Position numbers and translations under genes: made by a program | In this document: positions 1 to 12,528 of the stretch, piece after piece | Layout of the letters: each line of letters begins with the position of its first letter | How positions within the stretch are numbered: position 1 is the first letter of the stretch | Notes under the pieces: model-generated | The model's input: only the letters and a program-made list of their open reading frames with translations | What the model was told of the DNA's origin: nothing | Databases searched by the model: none | Assembly (NCBI GenBank): GCA_021229015.1 | Contig: CM037783.1 | Coordinates: 54,727,039 to 54,791,038, forward strand | Source: Solen grandis | Taxonomy: Eukaryota; Mollusca; Bivalvia; Adapedonta; Solenidae | Reading direction: 5' to 3' | DNA: 64,000 bases

Positions 1-2456
1 ATGTTTCTATTTTCTTTGAGCAAAATAAGGAAAGATCAAAATACTTGGGATCTTTTAAACTTTATAAAGCTCATGAAATAAATAAACCCCAAGAATCTGT
101 TGTATATACACCACATCAGAGGACGACATTTTTTATAGTTTGTGTTGAGCAAAAAAGTCATTTTTTAAGTATTTCTTGTAAAACCTAAATGAGACAAATG
201 GAATAGTCCAAAGTGTTAGAACAGAGCAGTTGACTATGATGTAAGAGGTGTGTTATCTGGTTGAAGCCCCACAGGCTGTATTCAGACAATACATTTAAAG
301 TTGTTTACAAAATATGTTAAAAGGTTGAATTTACAGAAATGACTCGGTGTAGCCATTTTGTCTTTAGACTATCAATGCGCATTGAGAAATTTCGTCTCAT
401 TTGATTGATGAGTGGTGAAATTAACATACACCAAATGTCTTTATAGGCCTACCTGTGGAAGTTGTCTCACAGTCGCGCATTTGGTGTTTACCGCAATGTG
501 CGTAGAATCTGCACAGGATCTGATAAAAAAAATTTCTTTGTCTATGGGCAAATTAAATAAACTTTTACGTGCAGTTGATAATGTTGAGAAGTCTTGACAG
601 CTTCAATTGTTTTATAGGGGAATCACCTTGCCGGGAATGATAAAGATAAAAGCATAGTTGGTCTTGTATTCAGTTTGGAATGTCACTAACACCCTGATAT
701 AGGCACAGTTAAGTTATGCAGCATTTCTTTCTTAGAAAAATCATAGTTGATAAATAACACCGGTACACTGAAAGTGTATGAAATAGTATACCAGGATGCA
801 ATGCAACTTTATGAAGTTGTTTTTATGGGTGGTTTCCTGGAGAATGAGTAGAGAAAGGAGTGAAAAGATTCCAGTTGTATTTGAACAAAAGGAAATTATT
901 GCTGAAAACCCTTTTTTTTTGTTTTTTGTTTTTTTGTTTATTAGAATTGATTTTTCTTCACAGGCATTTATTCCACATGAAAGTTAAACTAGAAAGGCCC
1001 ATCTTGTATGCATACAGCAACATTCCATGTAGACACAGTAGAGACAAAATGTTTTATTGTTTATTATTATCATGCCTATTGTACAGTCATGAGTTAATAT
1101 ATTGTTTGATAATTTTATGAAACTTTTTTTTTCAAATGAAGACTCATTGTTATTACATAAGCATAAAAACTGTTACATTTGTTCACTATAAGCCAAATTT
1201 GTCTGGGTATATTAATGGTTTATAGATTTTATCCACAGAATGCAAGATGTTATTGAACAGGACTCTTTCATTGAAGATCAATGGAGTTCTCTTTCTTTGA
1301 TAAATGTCTATATTTACCATATTTGTGAAAAAAAATATATTGTTATATTATTGAATTCTATTATGTATAAAGCAGAAACAGGATCATGTCTTTACAACAA
1401 TCAATATACAGAAGTTCAGAAAGACTCAGTGTTCAGGTTTGTAAAAATTAAAAAAAAAAGAAAAAAAAAAGTTTTGTCATTGATAATTAGGGGTTGACAA
1501 TCAAAGGGAGGTAATACAGATTTACAACATTTTTGAAATCATGGTGCTTATATAATACCTACAGTGCCTTATTATTGTTAGGCTGAGCACCTACCTGGAA
1601 GTTATCAGTATAAACATATATTTTTTCGCATTATTTTGTTTTTTTACCATGTCTTATTTTTGCTAAGGATTTTTTTCAAAACTATTGAGAACAATAAATA
1701 ATTATTTGAAGATGCACATTTTTTTGCTGTTGTTAGCTTATTGCACACTTACTATTTATTTTCCATTCCATTTAAGAGGGCTAAAATAAAGAAATGCATT
1801 TTCTATCTAAAGCATATTCTGCTTCCTTTTTTTTTTTAAATTCCTCTATCAACCAGTATGTATAGTTTCGCAATGATTTGTCTTTTCATGCTTTTAATTT
1901 TCTAATGATTCCTTTTATTATTTATATTACATATATAGCTTTATCCTTGTATTAGTAGATCTAAATTAGCTAGGATTTTTTGTTCTCTTTTTAACTCATT
2001 AAAAGTTGATCCAGTCATTAATTACCATAAAAGATAAAGACATGCATGATTGAACAATATTTTTCTTTACATTTTACATAGAATTGCCTTATTTAGCTAC
2101 AGGCTAAAATTAAAACATAACACAAAATTAATATTTGTTTATATAATGGTAAAGAAATTGAAAGATATGTACTTTGAATGATATGTAATTTATAATGATA
2201 TATTTAATGTTTATAAAAGAGAACAAGAAGATTCCGAGGACTGTAGTGGGGGTTATACTAGTCTTATTGTCCCAAAATTATTATGTTCTTTTTCTTTTAT
2301 TTTTCATACAATGCAAGGTCAAGTTACCTGACCTGCGATCACTTTCATATATCTATGCAATAACAAAATATGTCAATAAAATTATTTACAAATGATACTG
2401 TAGTGTTTGCTTGATTGTGACCTGCCATCATAATTTTGTGTAACAATTCTGTTTTT
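1..2456. other. AT-rich intergenic or intronic DNA, no gene seen
   Basis: I see no exon-like segment or named repeat here. The stretch is AT-rich with many short A and T runs, for example around 911-935 and 1450-1470. The open frames present are short, biased toward F, I, K, L and Y, and lack recognisable motifs, so I read them as chance frames. Confidence 0.6.
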
Positions 2457-3721
2457 AGCTCACCTGAGCACAACGATGGTATGTAGCATCATCTTATGGG
2501 CCATTACCAAGATTGTACAAATCATAGCCCTACGGTGATAAATGACCCCGCACCAGGGGTCACTTGTTTTACATAGAGTTATATAGGAAAAACTTTAAAA
2601 ATCTTCTTCTATGAATCCATTAGGCCTAGAGCTTAGATATTTGGTATGTAGCATCATCTTATGGTTCATTACCAAGATTGTTCAAATCATAGCCAAACGG
2701 TGATAAATGCCCCCGCAATAGGGGTCACTTGTTTTACATAGAGTTATATAGGAAAAGCTTTAAAAATCTTCTTCTATGAATCCATAAGGCCTAGAGATTA
2801 GATATTTGGTATGAAGCATCATCTTATGGTTCATTACCAAGATTGTACAAATCATGACCCTATGGTGATAAATGACCCCGCACCATGGGTCACTTGTTTT
2901 ACATAGAGTTATATAGAAAAAACTTTAAAAATCTTCTTCTATGAATCCATTAGGCCTAGAGCTTAGATATTTGGTATGTAGCATCATCTTATGGGCCATA
3001 ACCAAGATTGTACAAATCATAGCCCTACGATGATAAATGACCCCGCACCAGGGGTCACTTGTTTTATATAGAGTTATATAGGAAAATCTTTAAAAATCTT
3101 CTTCCATGAATCCATAGGCCTAGAGATTAGATATTTGATATGAAGCATCATCTTATGGTTTATTACCAAGATTGTACAAATCATACCCTATGGTGATAAA
3201 TGACCCCGCAGCAGGGGTCACTTGTTTTACATAGAGTTATATAGGAAAATCTTTAAAAATCTTCTTCTATGAATCCATAAGGCCTAGAGATTAGATATTT
3301 GATATGAAGCATCATCTTATGGTTTATTACCAAGATTGTACAAATCATGACCCTATGGTGATAAATGCCCTCGCACCAGGGGTCACTTGTTTAACATAGA
3401 GTTATATAGGAAAATCTTTAAAAATCTTCTTCTATGAATCCATTAGGCCTAGAGCTTAGATATTTGGTATGTAGCGACATCTAATGGTTCATTATCAAGA
3501 TTTTCAAAATGGTGGCCCTTTGGAGATAAATGACCCCGCACTAAGTCTTCTCCTCTGAAACCATAAGGCCCAGTGCTTATATATTTGGTGTGTAGTATTG
3601 TCAGGGCTAAAATGTTTAAGATTGAGTTATATCAGAATTCTTGTCTGTTTAAAAACCTTGTAATCAGTTGTAGCAATGGTACTCAGGTGAGCGATCCAGG
3701 GCCATCATGGCCCTCTTGTTT
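2457..3721 (+). mobile_element. Pearl-like element type A, copy 1 (165-bp internal repeats)
   Basis: The left end is AGCTCACCTGAGCACAACG. The right end is CTCAGGTGAGCG followed by the hairpin GGGCCATCATGGCCC and CTCTTGTT. The termini form a short inverted repeat (GCTCACCTGAG / CTCAGGTGAGC). Between them lie about six tandem units with a period near 165 bp, each with the phrases TTACCAAGATTGTACAAATC and TGACCCCGCACCAGGGGTCA. This copy lacks the CCGT-rich tract seen in the 4013 and 38700 copies: its left end joins the repeat body directly, so it has an internal deletion. The plan (palindromic left end, tandem core, right-end hairpin) matches the bivalve pearl elements and Helentron-related non-autonomous elements. 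The class assignment is inference. Confidence 0.75.
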
Positions 3722-3821
3722 CACAGAAGTGGGGGCTGTCTATATAGGAATCATGCTGGTTATGTCCCGTCCTACACTCACATTACATGAAGACAAGGGG
3801 GATGTGGGGGTATTTATCATC

Positions 3822-5443
3822 TTAACCCTTTCCCTCATATAGACTCATTTTGACGCACTCAATAGGTCCCACATAAAACCTAATCTGCAGAAAACCACAG
3901 TTAAACCTTACCAAATTTAATTACAAAATCCTCATTTCCAGACCACTGAGGAGCAGCGAACAGCATAAAACCTGATCAGCCTGTGAGTTACTCGCAGGCT
4001 GATCTGGTTTTTAGCTCACATGAGCACAACGTGCTCAAGGTGAGCTTTTCTGATCGCCTTTTGTCCGGCGTCCGTCGTCCGTGCGTGCGTCCGGCGTCAA
4101 CAATTGCTTCAAACAACATCTCCTCCTAAACGGCTTGGCCAATTTGAAAATTTTTTTGCAGGAATGTTCCTTGGATGAAGCTCTACTAAAGTTGTATAAA
4201 TGGTTCTGGTCCATCGCATAATTAGGTCACAGGAGCTAAAAATAGATTTTAAAAATGAAAATTTAAAAAATCTTCTTCTCTGAAACCACAAGGCCTAGCC
4301 TTTTGATTTTTGGTATGTAGCATGATCTTATGACTCTCTACCAGGATTGTACAAATTATGACCCTGGGGTCAAAATTGGCCCCGCCCCAGGGGTCACTTG
4401 ATTTCACATAGGCTAATATAGGAAAAACTTGAAAAAATCTTCTTCTCCAAAACCACAAGGCCTAGCCTTTTGATTTTTGGTATGTAGCATCATCTTATGG
4501 GCCACTACCAAGATTGTACAAATCATAGCCCTATGGTGATAAATGACCCCGCACCAGGGGTCACTTGTTTTACATAGAGTTATATAGGAAAATCTTAAAA
4601 AATCTTCTTCCATGAATGCATAAGGCCTAGAGCTTAGATATTTGGTATGAAGCATCATCTTATGGGCCACTACCAAGATTGTACAAATCATAGCCCTATG
4701 GTGATAAATGACCCCGCACCAGGGGTCACTTGTTTTACATAGAGTTATATAGGAAAATCTTAAAAAAATCTTCTTCATGAATGCATAAGGCCTAGAGCTT
4801 AGATATTTGGTATGTAGCATCATCTTATGGGCCACTACCAAGATTGTACAAATCATAGCCCTATGGTGATAAATGACCCCGCACCAGGGGTCACTTGTTT
4901 TACATAGAGTTAAATTGGAAAATCTTAAAAAAATCTTCTTCCATGAATGCATAAGGCCTAGAGCTTAGATATTTGGTATGAAGCATCATCTTATGGGCCA
5001 CTACCAAGATTGTACAAATCATAGCCCTATGGTGATAAATGACCCCGCACCAGGGGTCATTTGTTTTACATAGAGTTAAATAGGAAAATCTTAAAAAATC
5101 TTCTTCTATGAATCAATAAGGCCTAGAGCTAAGATTTTTGGTATGTAGTAGCATCTAATGGTTCATTACAAAGATTTTCAAAGTCTTGGCCCTACGGTGA
5201 TAAATGACCCTGCGCCCAAGTCTTCTCTGAAACCATATGGCCCATTGCTTAGATATTTGGTGTGTAGTATTGTCAGGGGTAAAATGTTTTAGATTAAGTT
5301 ATATCAGAATCCTTGTCTGTTTAAAAACCTTGACATCAGTTGAAGCAATGGTACTCAGGTGAGCGATTCAGGGCCATCATGGCCCTCTTGTTTGCTGATC
5401 GCATAGGGTTTTTCATGGTGTCCTCTATGAGGGAAAGGGTTAA
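3822..5443 (+). mobile_element. TTAA-type MITE copy 1, split by a type A element
   Basis: The left part (3822-4012) begins TTAACCCTTTCCCTCATATAG and runs to the internal hairpin and GATCTGGTTTT. The right part (5394-5443) resumes with GCTGATCGCATAGGG and ends TGAGGGAAAGGGTTAA. A type A pearl-like element sits between them. The family consensus is about 240 bp, with TIR CCCTTTCCCTCATA and flanking TTAA. That pattern is typical of piggyBac-derived MITEs. No transposase is encoded. Confidence 0.9.
4013..5393 (+). mobile_element. Pearl-like element type A, copy 2, nested in a MITE
   Basis: This is a complete-looking copy. It has the left palindrome AGCTCACATGAGCACAACG..GTGCTCAAGGTGAGCT, a CCGT/CCGG/GCGT-rich tract (about 4065-4100), and a unique segment with CAAATTTGAAAATTTTTTTG-like sequence. 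Then come about six 165-bp units (about 4285-5220), and the right end CTCAGGTGAGCG plus GGGCCATCATGGCCC and CTCTTGTTT. The reverse strand keeps a long open frame through the units (4413-4952), which is a by-product of tandem repetition and not a gene. Confidence 0.8.
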
Positions 5444-6147
5444 GTGATAGCTAAGGTTTGGAACCTGTATTGGGGTGATTAAAAATATATAACCAGATCA
5501 TCATCTTACACATTACGTGTAATCTGATCTGGTTTATACTAGCTAAGATTATTTCCTGTAAGAAATCCTGGTTGATCAAAGTTTTAATTAAAGTAATTCA
5601 AAAGTATCTCTTCAGTTTATATTAGCAATTCTGTTCAACAGCTCATAGTTTTCACTAGTAATTTGTGCCTAACAGATTGTGTTTACCTGGAGGGATTCAA
5701 ACCCAAAAGTTTCTTTTGCAGAGTCTTGAGTTCAACCGCTAGATAAAGGGCATCCCTTCAAAAGTAATCTCAACAAAGAGTGTGTTTCTTACGTGTGTGT
5801 GTGTGTGAGATGGTCCCCAGTTCTTAGAAAATAAAAAAACTATTACATGCTAAGGCTCTTTATCTGGCCAATAGATTCAGTGAAAGAGCTCTTGAGAGAC
5901 AGTATGGGGAGAGACGCTTAACAATGGTGAAAGTAATAGACTATTGTGGGTAGAAGTGAAAAGCGATACACAGTCCTGCAAGAATGACAACTGTGACATC
6001 ATGAAAAGAAGGAATGCCAGTGTGGACAACTAACTGTGCTACCATACAACAGGATTCCCTCCCTTCAACCATGCCATCTCCCTAACAATTTTTTTTTCTG
6101 TTTTAAACCTTATACTCGTATCATCACTCTAGCTATTCATTGGATGC
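5444..6147. other. No gene seen
   Basis: Unassigned sequence. It has a short GT run near 5795-5810 and a tRNA-like relic near 5690-5760 (GGGATTCAAACCC on + strand, reverse B-box orientation), too weak to call as a SINE. Confidence 0.4.
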
Positions 6148-6421
6148 CATGTTTAAGGCTGATTCCAAGCCACGACATTCCAAAGTTGTAAAAAATGGCA
6201 CTGGTATAGCTTTCTTGCTTGACGCTTGGCATAAAAGGGTAGTTCCAGGACTGGTTGGCCCAGTGTCAGGATAATGTGACTGGGTGTTGTATCATGCCAC
6301 ATGTCTACGGCATGATACTGCAGTGTGGCAGCACTATATCTATCTCGAGAAGACATAGTTTGCAAATGACTAAAATACTGTCAATGTGATATTAAACCCA
6401 ACAAACAAACAAACAAACAAA
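6148..6421 (+). mobile_element. SINE, family S, with (AAAC)n tail
   Basis: The middle contains GGCCCAGTGTCAGGATAATG and ATCATGCCACATGTCTACGG. The end is AAATGACTAAAATACTGTCA followed by a tail of repeated CAAA. The same order occurs on the minus strand at 48847-49160 and in part at 62583-62800, so this is a dispersed family. The upstream border is approximate, and the tRNA-like head is clearer in the 48847 copy. Confidence 0.75.
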
Positions 6422-7090
6422 TCAATGTGGCATTAAGTACCACTTAAATACATAAGGGTGAAATTTATATCTTTTTCTCTAATAAAAAAAACCACACACA
6501 CATTTTTTTTAATTTCTCAATAATTATTGATAGTTATTAAGGTAAATCATTTATGTCAACTTAGTCATGTACATGAAAATTATGTAAAAGAGGAATTATG
6601 GAATGCATTTCTATCTAATTTGAAAATTAAAGAATTGCTTAGCATGATAGATCATTGATGGAATTCTAGAAATAAAGACATTGCTAAGGTGACCTCATGT
6701 ATATACTAGTCGTGTATTGGGGTGAAGTTGTCAGAAAAAACAACATCCTTCTTGAAATAAAAGGAGACATAGGACTGCAGATCAGTTAGCATATCACAAC
6801 CCCAAAATGTATGTAGATTGTTTTTGAAAAAAAAAAGGTCAAAAGCAAGGTCCTTGTGTATTCTTATTTCAAAGTCATATCCATCTTTTCACTGATTTAA
6901 TAGTTTTTCAAATTTATATGGTGTTAGGTTAATTTTGTTGATGGGAAAGAAATACTGAAATAATTCTTCCATGACATGGAAATTCCTTCTTCCTCTATTG
7001 TAATGGCTAGCAATTATTTTCTGATTTTTATAGCCATAATTTAGACCTTGAGGTCAAGGATTACCCACGTGAGGGTCCTGTTTTTTTTTG
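6422..7090. other. No gene seen
   Basis: AT-rich, without named repeats. It ends in a T run and a G/A-rich patch that leads into the poly(A) tract at the border of the next SINE. Confidence 0.5.
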
Positions 7091-7385
7091 GGAGGGGGGC
7101 CTTAAAAAAAAAAAAAAACCGTCCAAAGAGAGAGTTTGGGTGCGATAACCTGGCTCATTTTGTGATAAGACCCCTTGGTTCTTTTACATGCCTAATGTAT
7201 ATCACCAATACATGAGAGACATGTTCCTGGTAGAACCAGTACAGGTTACTCAAGTTCACATAGCAACCCATTTTACCAGTGCCAGGAAGGGGTACATCTT
7301 GTTTGATGTGCACCAGCTGGGATTCAAAACCCAGACCTCCCGAAGGCAAAGCAGACACTACCACTGAGCTATTGCATATGCTATT
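7091..7385 (-). mobile_element. tRNA-derived SINE, minus strand
   Basis: On the minus strand the head reads ATAGCTCAGTGGTAGTGTCT (A-box-like), then GGTCTGGGTTTTGAATCCC (B-box-like), spaced as in a tRNA. A body of about 200 bp follows and ends in a homopolymer tract (plus-strand A run near 7105-7120). The tRNA of origin was not identified. The 69-codon minus-strand open frame here is simply the SINE body. Confidence 0.65.
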
Positions 7386-8372
7386 GGATAATTACTGATA
7401 CATTCATTTTTGAGGTCAATAATGATGCTATTTATCATAAACTACCCCCTTTAGTAGTTCAGGACCGACCCAAGGAACGTAACTCTGTAAAAATTATGGG
7501 ACTTAATATTGGAGTTGTCTTTCTTCCATCAGGTTAAACTTTTTTCACAAATGACAAAGTAGTTCCAAACTCGACACAAATGAAAAAACATTTTTCTTAA
7601 AATATATCGGTAGAAAATAATCAGTTATTTACATAATATTAAGTCCAATGTATTTCAAGATATTAGGATATATGTTACCCATTATTTAGTTCCCACAAAA
7701 ATATATCATTACATTTATATGCGGATGAATCTACTATTGATTATTGTCATAATCACCTTGGATTCAAGATGGCTGTCAGTTTTTGACAGCTCCCAGTGAC
7801 TGGCACAGCTTTCGGGGATTTTTCGACTAAAATAGGATGTAGATGATTCCATGAAGCATTGGCATATTATGAAAGCATCATACAAACCTAATTAAGAGGT
7901 AAACTAATTTTGACATGTTCTTTTCATTAATAAATTTGATAAACACTGTTATTTTAGTCGCCGGAACGAGAACTTGCAGTTTCTAAAAAAAATATAAATA
8001 AGGATATTAGACTCATTTTTTGTAGTTTGTATTATATTGTGTTAAATATATGTGATAGCATATAAAAGAACTTTCAAAACATGTCTCTTTACACGTTATA
8101 AATGAGATCTCGCAGTTATTTCTGATCTCAATTTTCTCATTTTTACTTCTAAAATGTTCATATTATTTTGTCATAAGTTAAAACAAACTTTATATAGCTA
8201 GATTTACTTGTACTTTTTTTATGATACATGACAAACAGCATTCTTATATTTTTGTATCAATATTTATATTAAAAAAAGACATATAATTGGAATTCTGGAG
8301 TTAATTGTATATATTAATGTGGGCAGTAAATGGAAAGAAGTATAGATATATACTGTATACTTGGGTAGGGTA
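7386..8372. other. No gene seen
   Basis: AT-rich sequence with no recognisable repeat or exon. A slightly GC-richer patch at 7755-7830 has no open frame of note. Confidence 0.5.
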
Positions 8373-8990
8373 TTAGGGTGGTTTCCGGCGGTATCGCGGG
8401 TTCTCTGGTATCACGGTATTGTCAGTTTGTTAGGAAAGACTTTGCCGTTCGCCACCTTGTGACACCATTTTGTAAACAGGAAGCTACGATTTTAATTGAA
8501 ATAAACAAAAAGTAATCCGTCACCGTAAATGGTAAGAAAAAATGTAAATTTCTTGCAGTATTCCAACTTTCATCCATTACGCTTATGTGTATCACCCCAT
8601 GTCCGCTAAAAACTGTTTTATAGCATAAATAATGAATTGAAAGACTCGACAAATGCTAGATCTTCGTCTGCTGCATTGTTTTTATGAATGATGATTGTTT
8701 TGATCATGTAGCAACATCTGTAGGTGGAGCCAGTGGTCTTTTTTCAAGAAATACCGCGATACCAGAGAATCATGGGATTTTTTATGTAGGACAAACTTGG
8801 CGAACAATAACATGTTTTAAAACGTTATTAGAAAGGCTGAAAAAAATAAATTGTTTTCACATTATGGTACAAAGGTGGAATAACAGTGACATACAGAAAT
8901 AAATTTCAGATAAGACATCACTGATATTTTATTCCCGTTTATGTCATTAGTACCGCGATATGAGAGAACACCAACCTACCGGTGGTTGTA
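8373..8990. mobile_element. Inverted-repeat element with TATC/GCGG ends
   Basis: The left end carries GGTTCTCTGGTATCACGGTA (about 8399-8418). The right end carries the inverted copy TACCGCGATATGAGAGAACA (8951-8970). A third, internal inverted copy, ATACCGCGATACCAGAGAAT, lies near 8750-8770. The left also has TAGGGTGGTTTCCGGCGG and the right has a matching CCGGTGG. This suggests a foldback or MITE of roughly 600 bp. Borders and target duplication are not resolved. Confidence 0.5.
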
Positions 8991-11040
8991 TATTACAGGG
9001 TATTCAGAAATAAGGAGAATATTGGTTTCATGAATTCTGCCTCAATATCATTTGTATACTAAAGGTAAACACATACTATGTGCTATCTGTCAAAACTTTA
9101 AAACCTTAGGTATGAGCTTTTTCCAAGTGAGATTTTGCATTTCTTCTAAAACACCCTTTTAACAACCAAAATTCTATGGAAATTTAACATATTTTCTACC
9201 TGACTTATTCGAAACAATAATTAAAAAATAAATATATATAGTCTCCAACAATAATTAAAAATCATTCTAAATGTTGCAGGACAGCATAATGAACGTCACA
9301 GAAAATTTATTTGATGATATTTGATCTAAAAAGATTACTAGAGGTGAAGTTTATATATGTATTGGTAATACCCTGCCAAGAAATTTCTGAAATATATTAC
9401 GTAGTGTTTACATTGTCAATATTTTTATCAAGGAGAAAATGTTCTAGAGAAGTGACAATCATTTATTTTATCAATGAAATGTTGAGGATTACTGAAAGAT
9501 AAATTTTTCATGTGTGTGCTTCTTCTGCTATTTGTAACTTATTTCTGAAAGCTTAAATACCACGGAAATACAACCCACCAGGATATATATTGCGAAAACT
9601 TGCTAAACAGTCTAATTCCGTCAGTAGTAGTCCAGTTGCAGTTAAACTTTTAAGTGAGATGTAGAATGACAGGCTTTTAATGAACCATGGTTGGGTGTAT
9701 ACACTGTTAAGTAGTAAATCTGTTTCACTGGAACAAGATTATTTATACTGATCCAACTTATTTTAAGTTGGTTCCATATAATGTACCACTTAATTGAAAA
9801 TATACCTGGGTACTTGACAAATATTGGTTTAATTAACATTAAATTCCTTCCCACAAGCCTGTCCCCAGTAATTCTGTACTCATCAGTTTTTAATTAAAAG
9901 TTGTCTCACATTACTTTATTTAGTGCATTGGTATGGCCATCCAATTTCTTGGAAAGTTTAAGTTTAAAAGTAAAGATAAACTTCACAGGACATTTACTTT
10001 TAATACTACATGTGTTGATTGATTATCTGCATAAAAAATATTACCTGGTCTTTTTTAAATTTAATTGAGTAAACAGAATACAATACAGTATCTTAAATAC
10101 ATTTATTGCACAGTGAGCAGCAATATTAACTACTTGGTATCTGCCATCATTCATGATATACAATCTAAACGATGTCATTTCAAGTGTCCCAGATTTTGAT
10201 TGATTTTTGTTACCCATCAGTTTAGATATAATTAGGTATTTGTATATTTTTGATTGAGTTACTATAAAAATATGCAGATTATTTGGTCTACTGTATCATT
10301 TCTGTGACTTGCATTAATTTTGTGCGAAGATAACCTGCATTTTGTATCTCTGGAACGTCTGAGATTTTTTTTTTCATTTGATATTATGGTCCCCAAATAT
10401 ACCTGTTCCCAATAAGAATTAGTTTACATTTATTGCTGTAAAAATAAAATAAAAAACCATTTAAATGAAATTATCAAATAATTGTTGTTCTATTTCAAAA
10501 TTTAGAAGAATAGAACAAGAATAAAAACAAGTAGCTCTGAGAATTATTATAAAGTATACTATATAATGTCAGAATATGTTATTTTTAATTCCTAAATTAT
10601 TCTGTTTAAAAAAAATTACTTACTTTGGTCTTTGGTACATTTTAGATGAAGGGTCAATCAACTGTTTGAATAAGCCTGTAATAAATAAGTAACCATGTAC
10701 TGCTGGGTTCTTGCTGACTGATCTGGTTTTATAGTTACTATTTCTGAATAGCTCCACTCACCTTGTGCTAAAGGGTTGACAAATGTACTTAAATTATTCA
10801 GTTTATACTTACAAACCAACCTGTTTTTACTGGAACTGTACCTCTGTTCATATATTTCTTTTATAGCTATACCATATTCCCAGAAAATCCTCATTAGCAC
10901 CGATAATCAAATTTAATGAGTTTGATGAGGTAGAGGAAATGGTTACATAACATACCGATGAAATGTGTAGATATTATAAAATGCTGGCTTGTGATTTTGA
11001 AAATTTTGATTGGGTATTTCTCCAATTTACTAATTTCTTG
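8991..11040. other. Upstream region of the ZDHHC-like gene, no exon called
   Basis: AT-rich DNA with no named repeat. If the gene's 5' UTR exon and promoter lie in the window, they are probably here, because a splice-acceptor-like tract ends directly before the start codon at 11060. I cannot place the promoter or 5' exon. The 80-codon minus frame at 10658-10900 has no recognisable motif. Confidence 0.4.
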
Positions 11041-11059
11041 CTTATTTTGTTTTTTAAAG

Positions 11060-11245
11060 ATGGGTTCTCAAACCTCTGAGGATTCCAGGGATGTATATGG
11101 TGAGCGTTCCCGTGACAATGGATGGAGCTGCCCACCCCACCCCCTGCAGGTGATAGCCTGGATAGTGTTGATGGTCTTCAGTGTGTTCCACTTCACCACC
11201 CTGGTACCTGCCCTCCACAGCTCATGGCAGCTGCCTGCCTACATT
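11060..11245 (+). CDS. ZDHHC1/11-like palmitoyltransferase, first coding exon
   Basis: This exon encodes the N-terminus of a DHHC-family S-acyltransferase, a membrane enzyme that transfers palmitate from palmitoyl-CoA to cysteines of target proteins. It gives 62 codons from ATG 11060. A charged cytosolic lead (residues 1-19) is followed by NGWSCPPHPLQ (20-30), the signature lead-in of ZDHHC1/ZDHHC11. A hydrophobic segment (about 31-51, WIVLMVFSVFHFTTLV) is the first membrane helix, and a short luminal loop ends PAYI. The ATG follows TTTTGTTTTTTAAAG, which looks like a splice acceptor, so a 5' UTR intron is likely. The exon closes in phase 0 before GTATCC. The frame is open further upstream, but those residues look like intron. 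The family call rests on residue patterns recognised by eye; 1 versus 11 cannot be told apart. Confidence 0.8.
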
Positions 11246-11517
11246 GTATCCTTTCTTGTTTATTGCTTCTACTGGTTGTCTTCATATGAAGGCCATTTTA
11301 TTCTGACTTCTTTGCAAATCACAAAGGTGGGAGCTTTTAATAGACCCAGAATCACAAAACAGATCAGGAATGTCAAAACTACTTCTGTGAAATAGCATGA
11401 AAATTGTTTCATTGTGAATTAAAGGTTCCTCTTTTACATGAAAGATCAAAATAAAGACATGAACATTAATTAAAGAACATGATGATATATTACACTTAAG
11501 AAGTGCAGGGAGCATCT

Positions 11518-12112
11518 CGAGGGGTGAAAGCGAAAAGGTTCTAAGTGACAATTTTACTCAAAATCACTTTTTTACAAAAAAAACTATGAATGTTATATCT
11601 AGCATTTATGAAAAAAATACATATAAGATTTTGTTTTTATTTAATAAAATTCAACACTTTTTTATTTTTAATGCAAAAGAGTTCCAAGTGGCGTAGGTCA
11701 CTTGGAACTTTTTCGCATTTATCAAATTTGCTTTTATTTTTCATTTACTAGGTAATTGAAGGATTTGGTTAAAATTAACAAAATACCAATGTAAAAGTAG
11801 GTGAATCATGAACTGTTTATGAAGATTTGTTTAAAAAATATGTTACTTAGACCTTTTTCGCATTTACTTAAGTTGATAAAACAAATGCATTTTCAGTGCA
11901 TAGAAGTTCTAAGTAACTTTTTTGCTAATATTTTGTGTGTGTGTGTTAGTCTTGATCCAAGATTTAACTGTATTTGAGAGGAATGAGTAATTATTCATTT
12001 ATATTTAAGAGATTTTAATTGCAAATTTCAAAATGACAAAATGAAAAAGTTTTTACCTTCTCCTGAAAAGTTTTCTAATATGCACTTAGAACCTTTTCGC
12101 ATTCACCCCTCG
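11518..12112. mobile_element. Inverted-repeat element inside the ZDHHC-like intron
   Basis: The ends are 30-bp inverted repeats differing at one position: CGAGGGGTGAAAGCGAAAAG onward at 11518-11547, matched by the reverse complement at 12083-12112. Inside are more inverted copies of the same theme, including the hairpin GTTCCAAGTG..CACTTGGAAC (about 11692-11716) and several TTTTTCGCATTTA phrases. No coding capacity is seen and no clear target duplication: the flanks read AGCATCT and AATTCTG. It sits in the intron between the two coding exons. Confidence 0.75.
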
Positions 12113-12528
12113 AATTCTGTTAGGTCAGGTATTTTAGTAAATAAATATCAAAAGCATTAAAAAAAACATTTATTTGACAGATATATTTTATCAGGATCAG
12201 TCACGGAATTCTACAATGTCATTGACCAGCAGTCAGTTTTTTGAAGCTCTAGTTTTAGGGCTTCTTGTTTTGTTCATATTTTTTTCAGATGTTTTAATTG
12301 TGCTAGCACCATCCAGCTGTTCTATAATTGGTCAAAGTCATAATCATTGTTAGTGCTTTGCTTTTCATGTGACCTATCCAATATTTAGATAAAAGGGGAG
12401 CCCCAGCTTAGTTAATCTAAGTTTTTGTTTTCTCTTCTAATATCTGATAAATAGGCTGGGTGTTAAAATTGAATTTGAGTTCCAAGTATAATTGCTGAAC
12501 CTGGTAAAATTCCTTGACAGTTGACAAG

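Noticed and set aside
4413..4952. Minus-strand 179-codon frame with repeated LCKTSDPWCG peptide
   Set aside because: It comes from the 165-bp type A units (a multiple of three). The other type A arrays show the same effect only where no stop has arisen.
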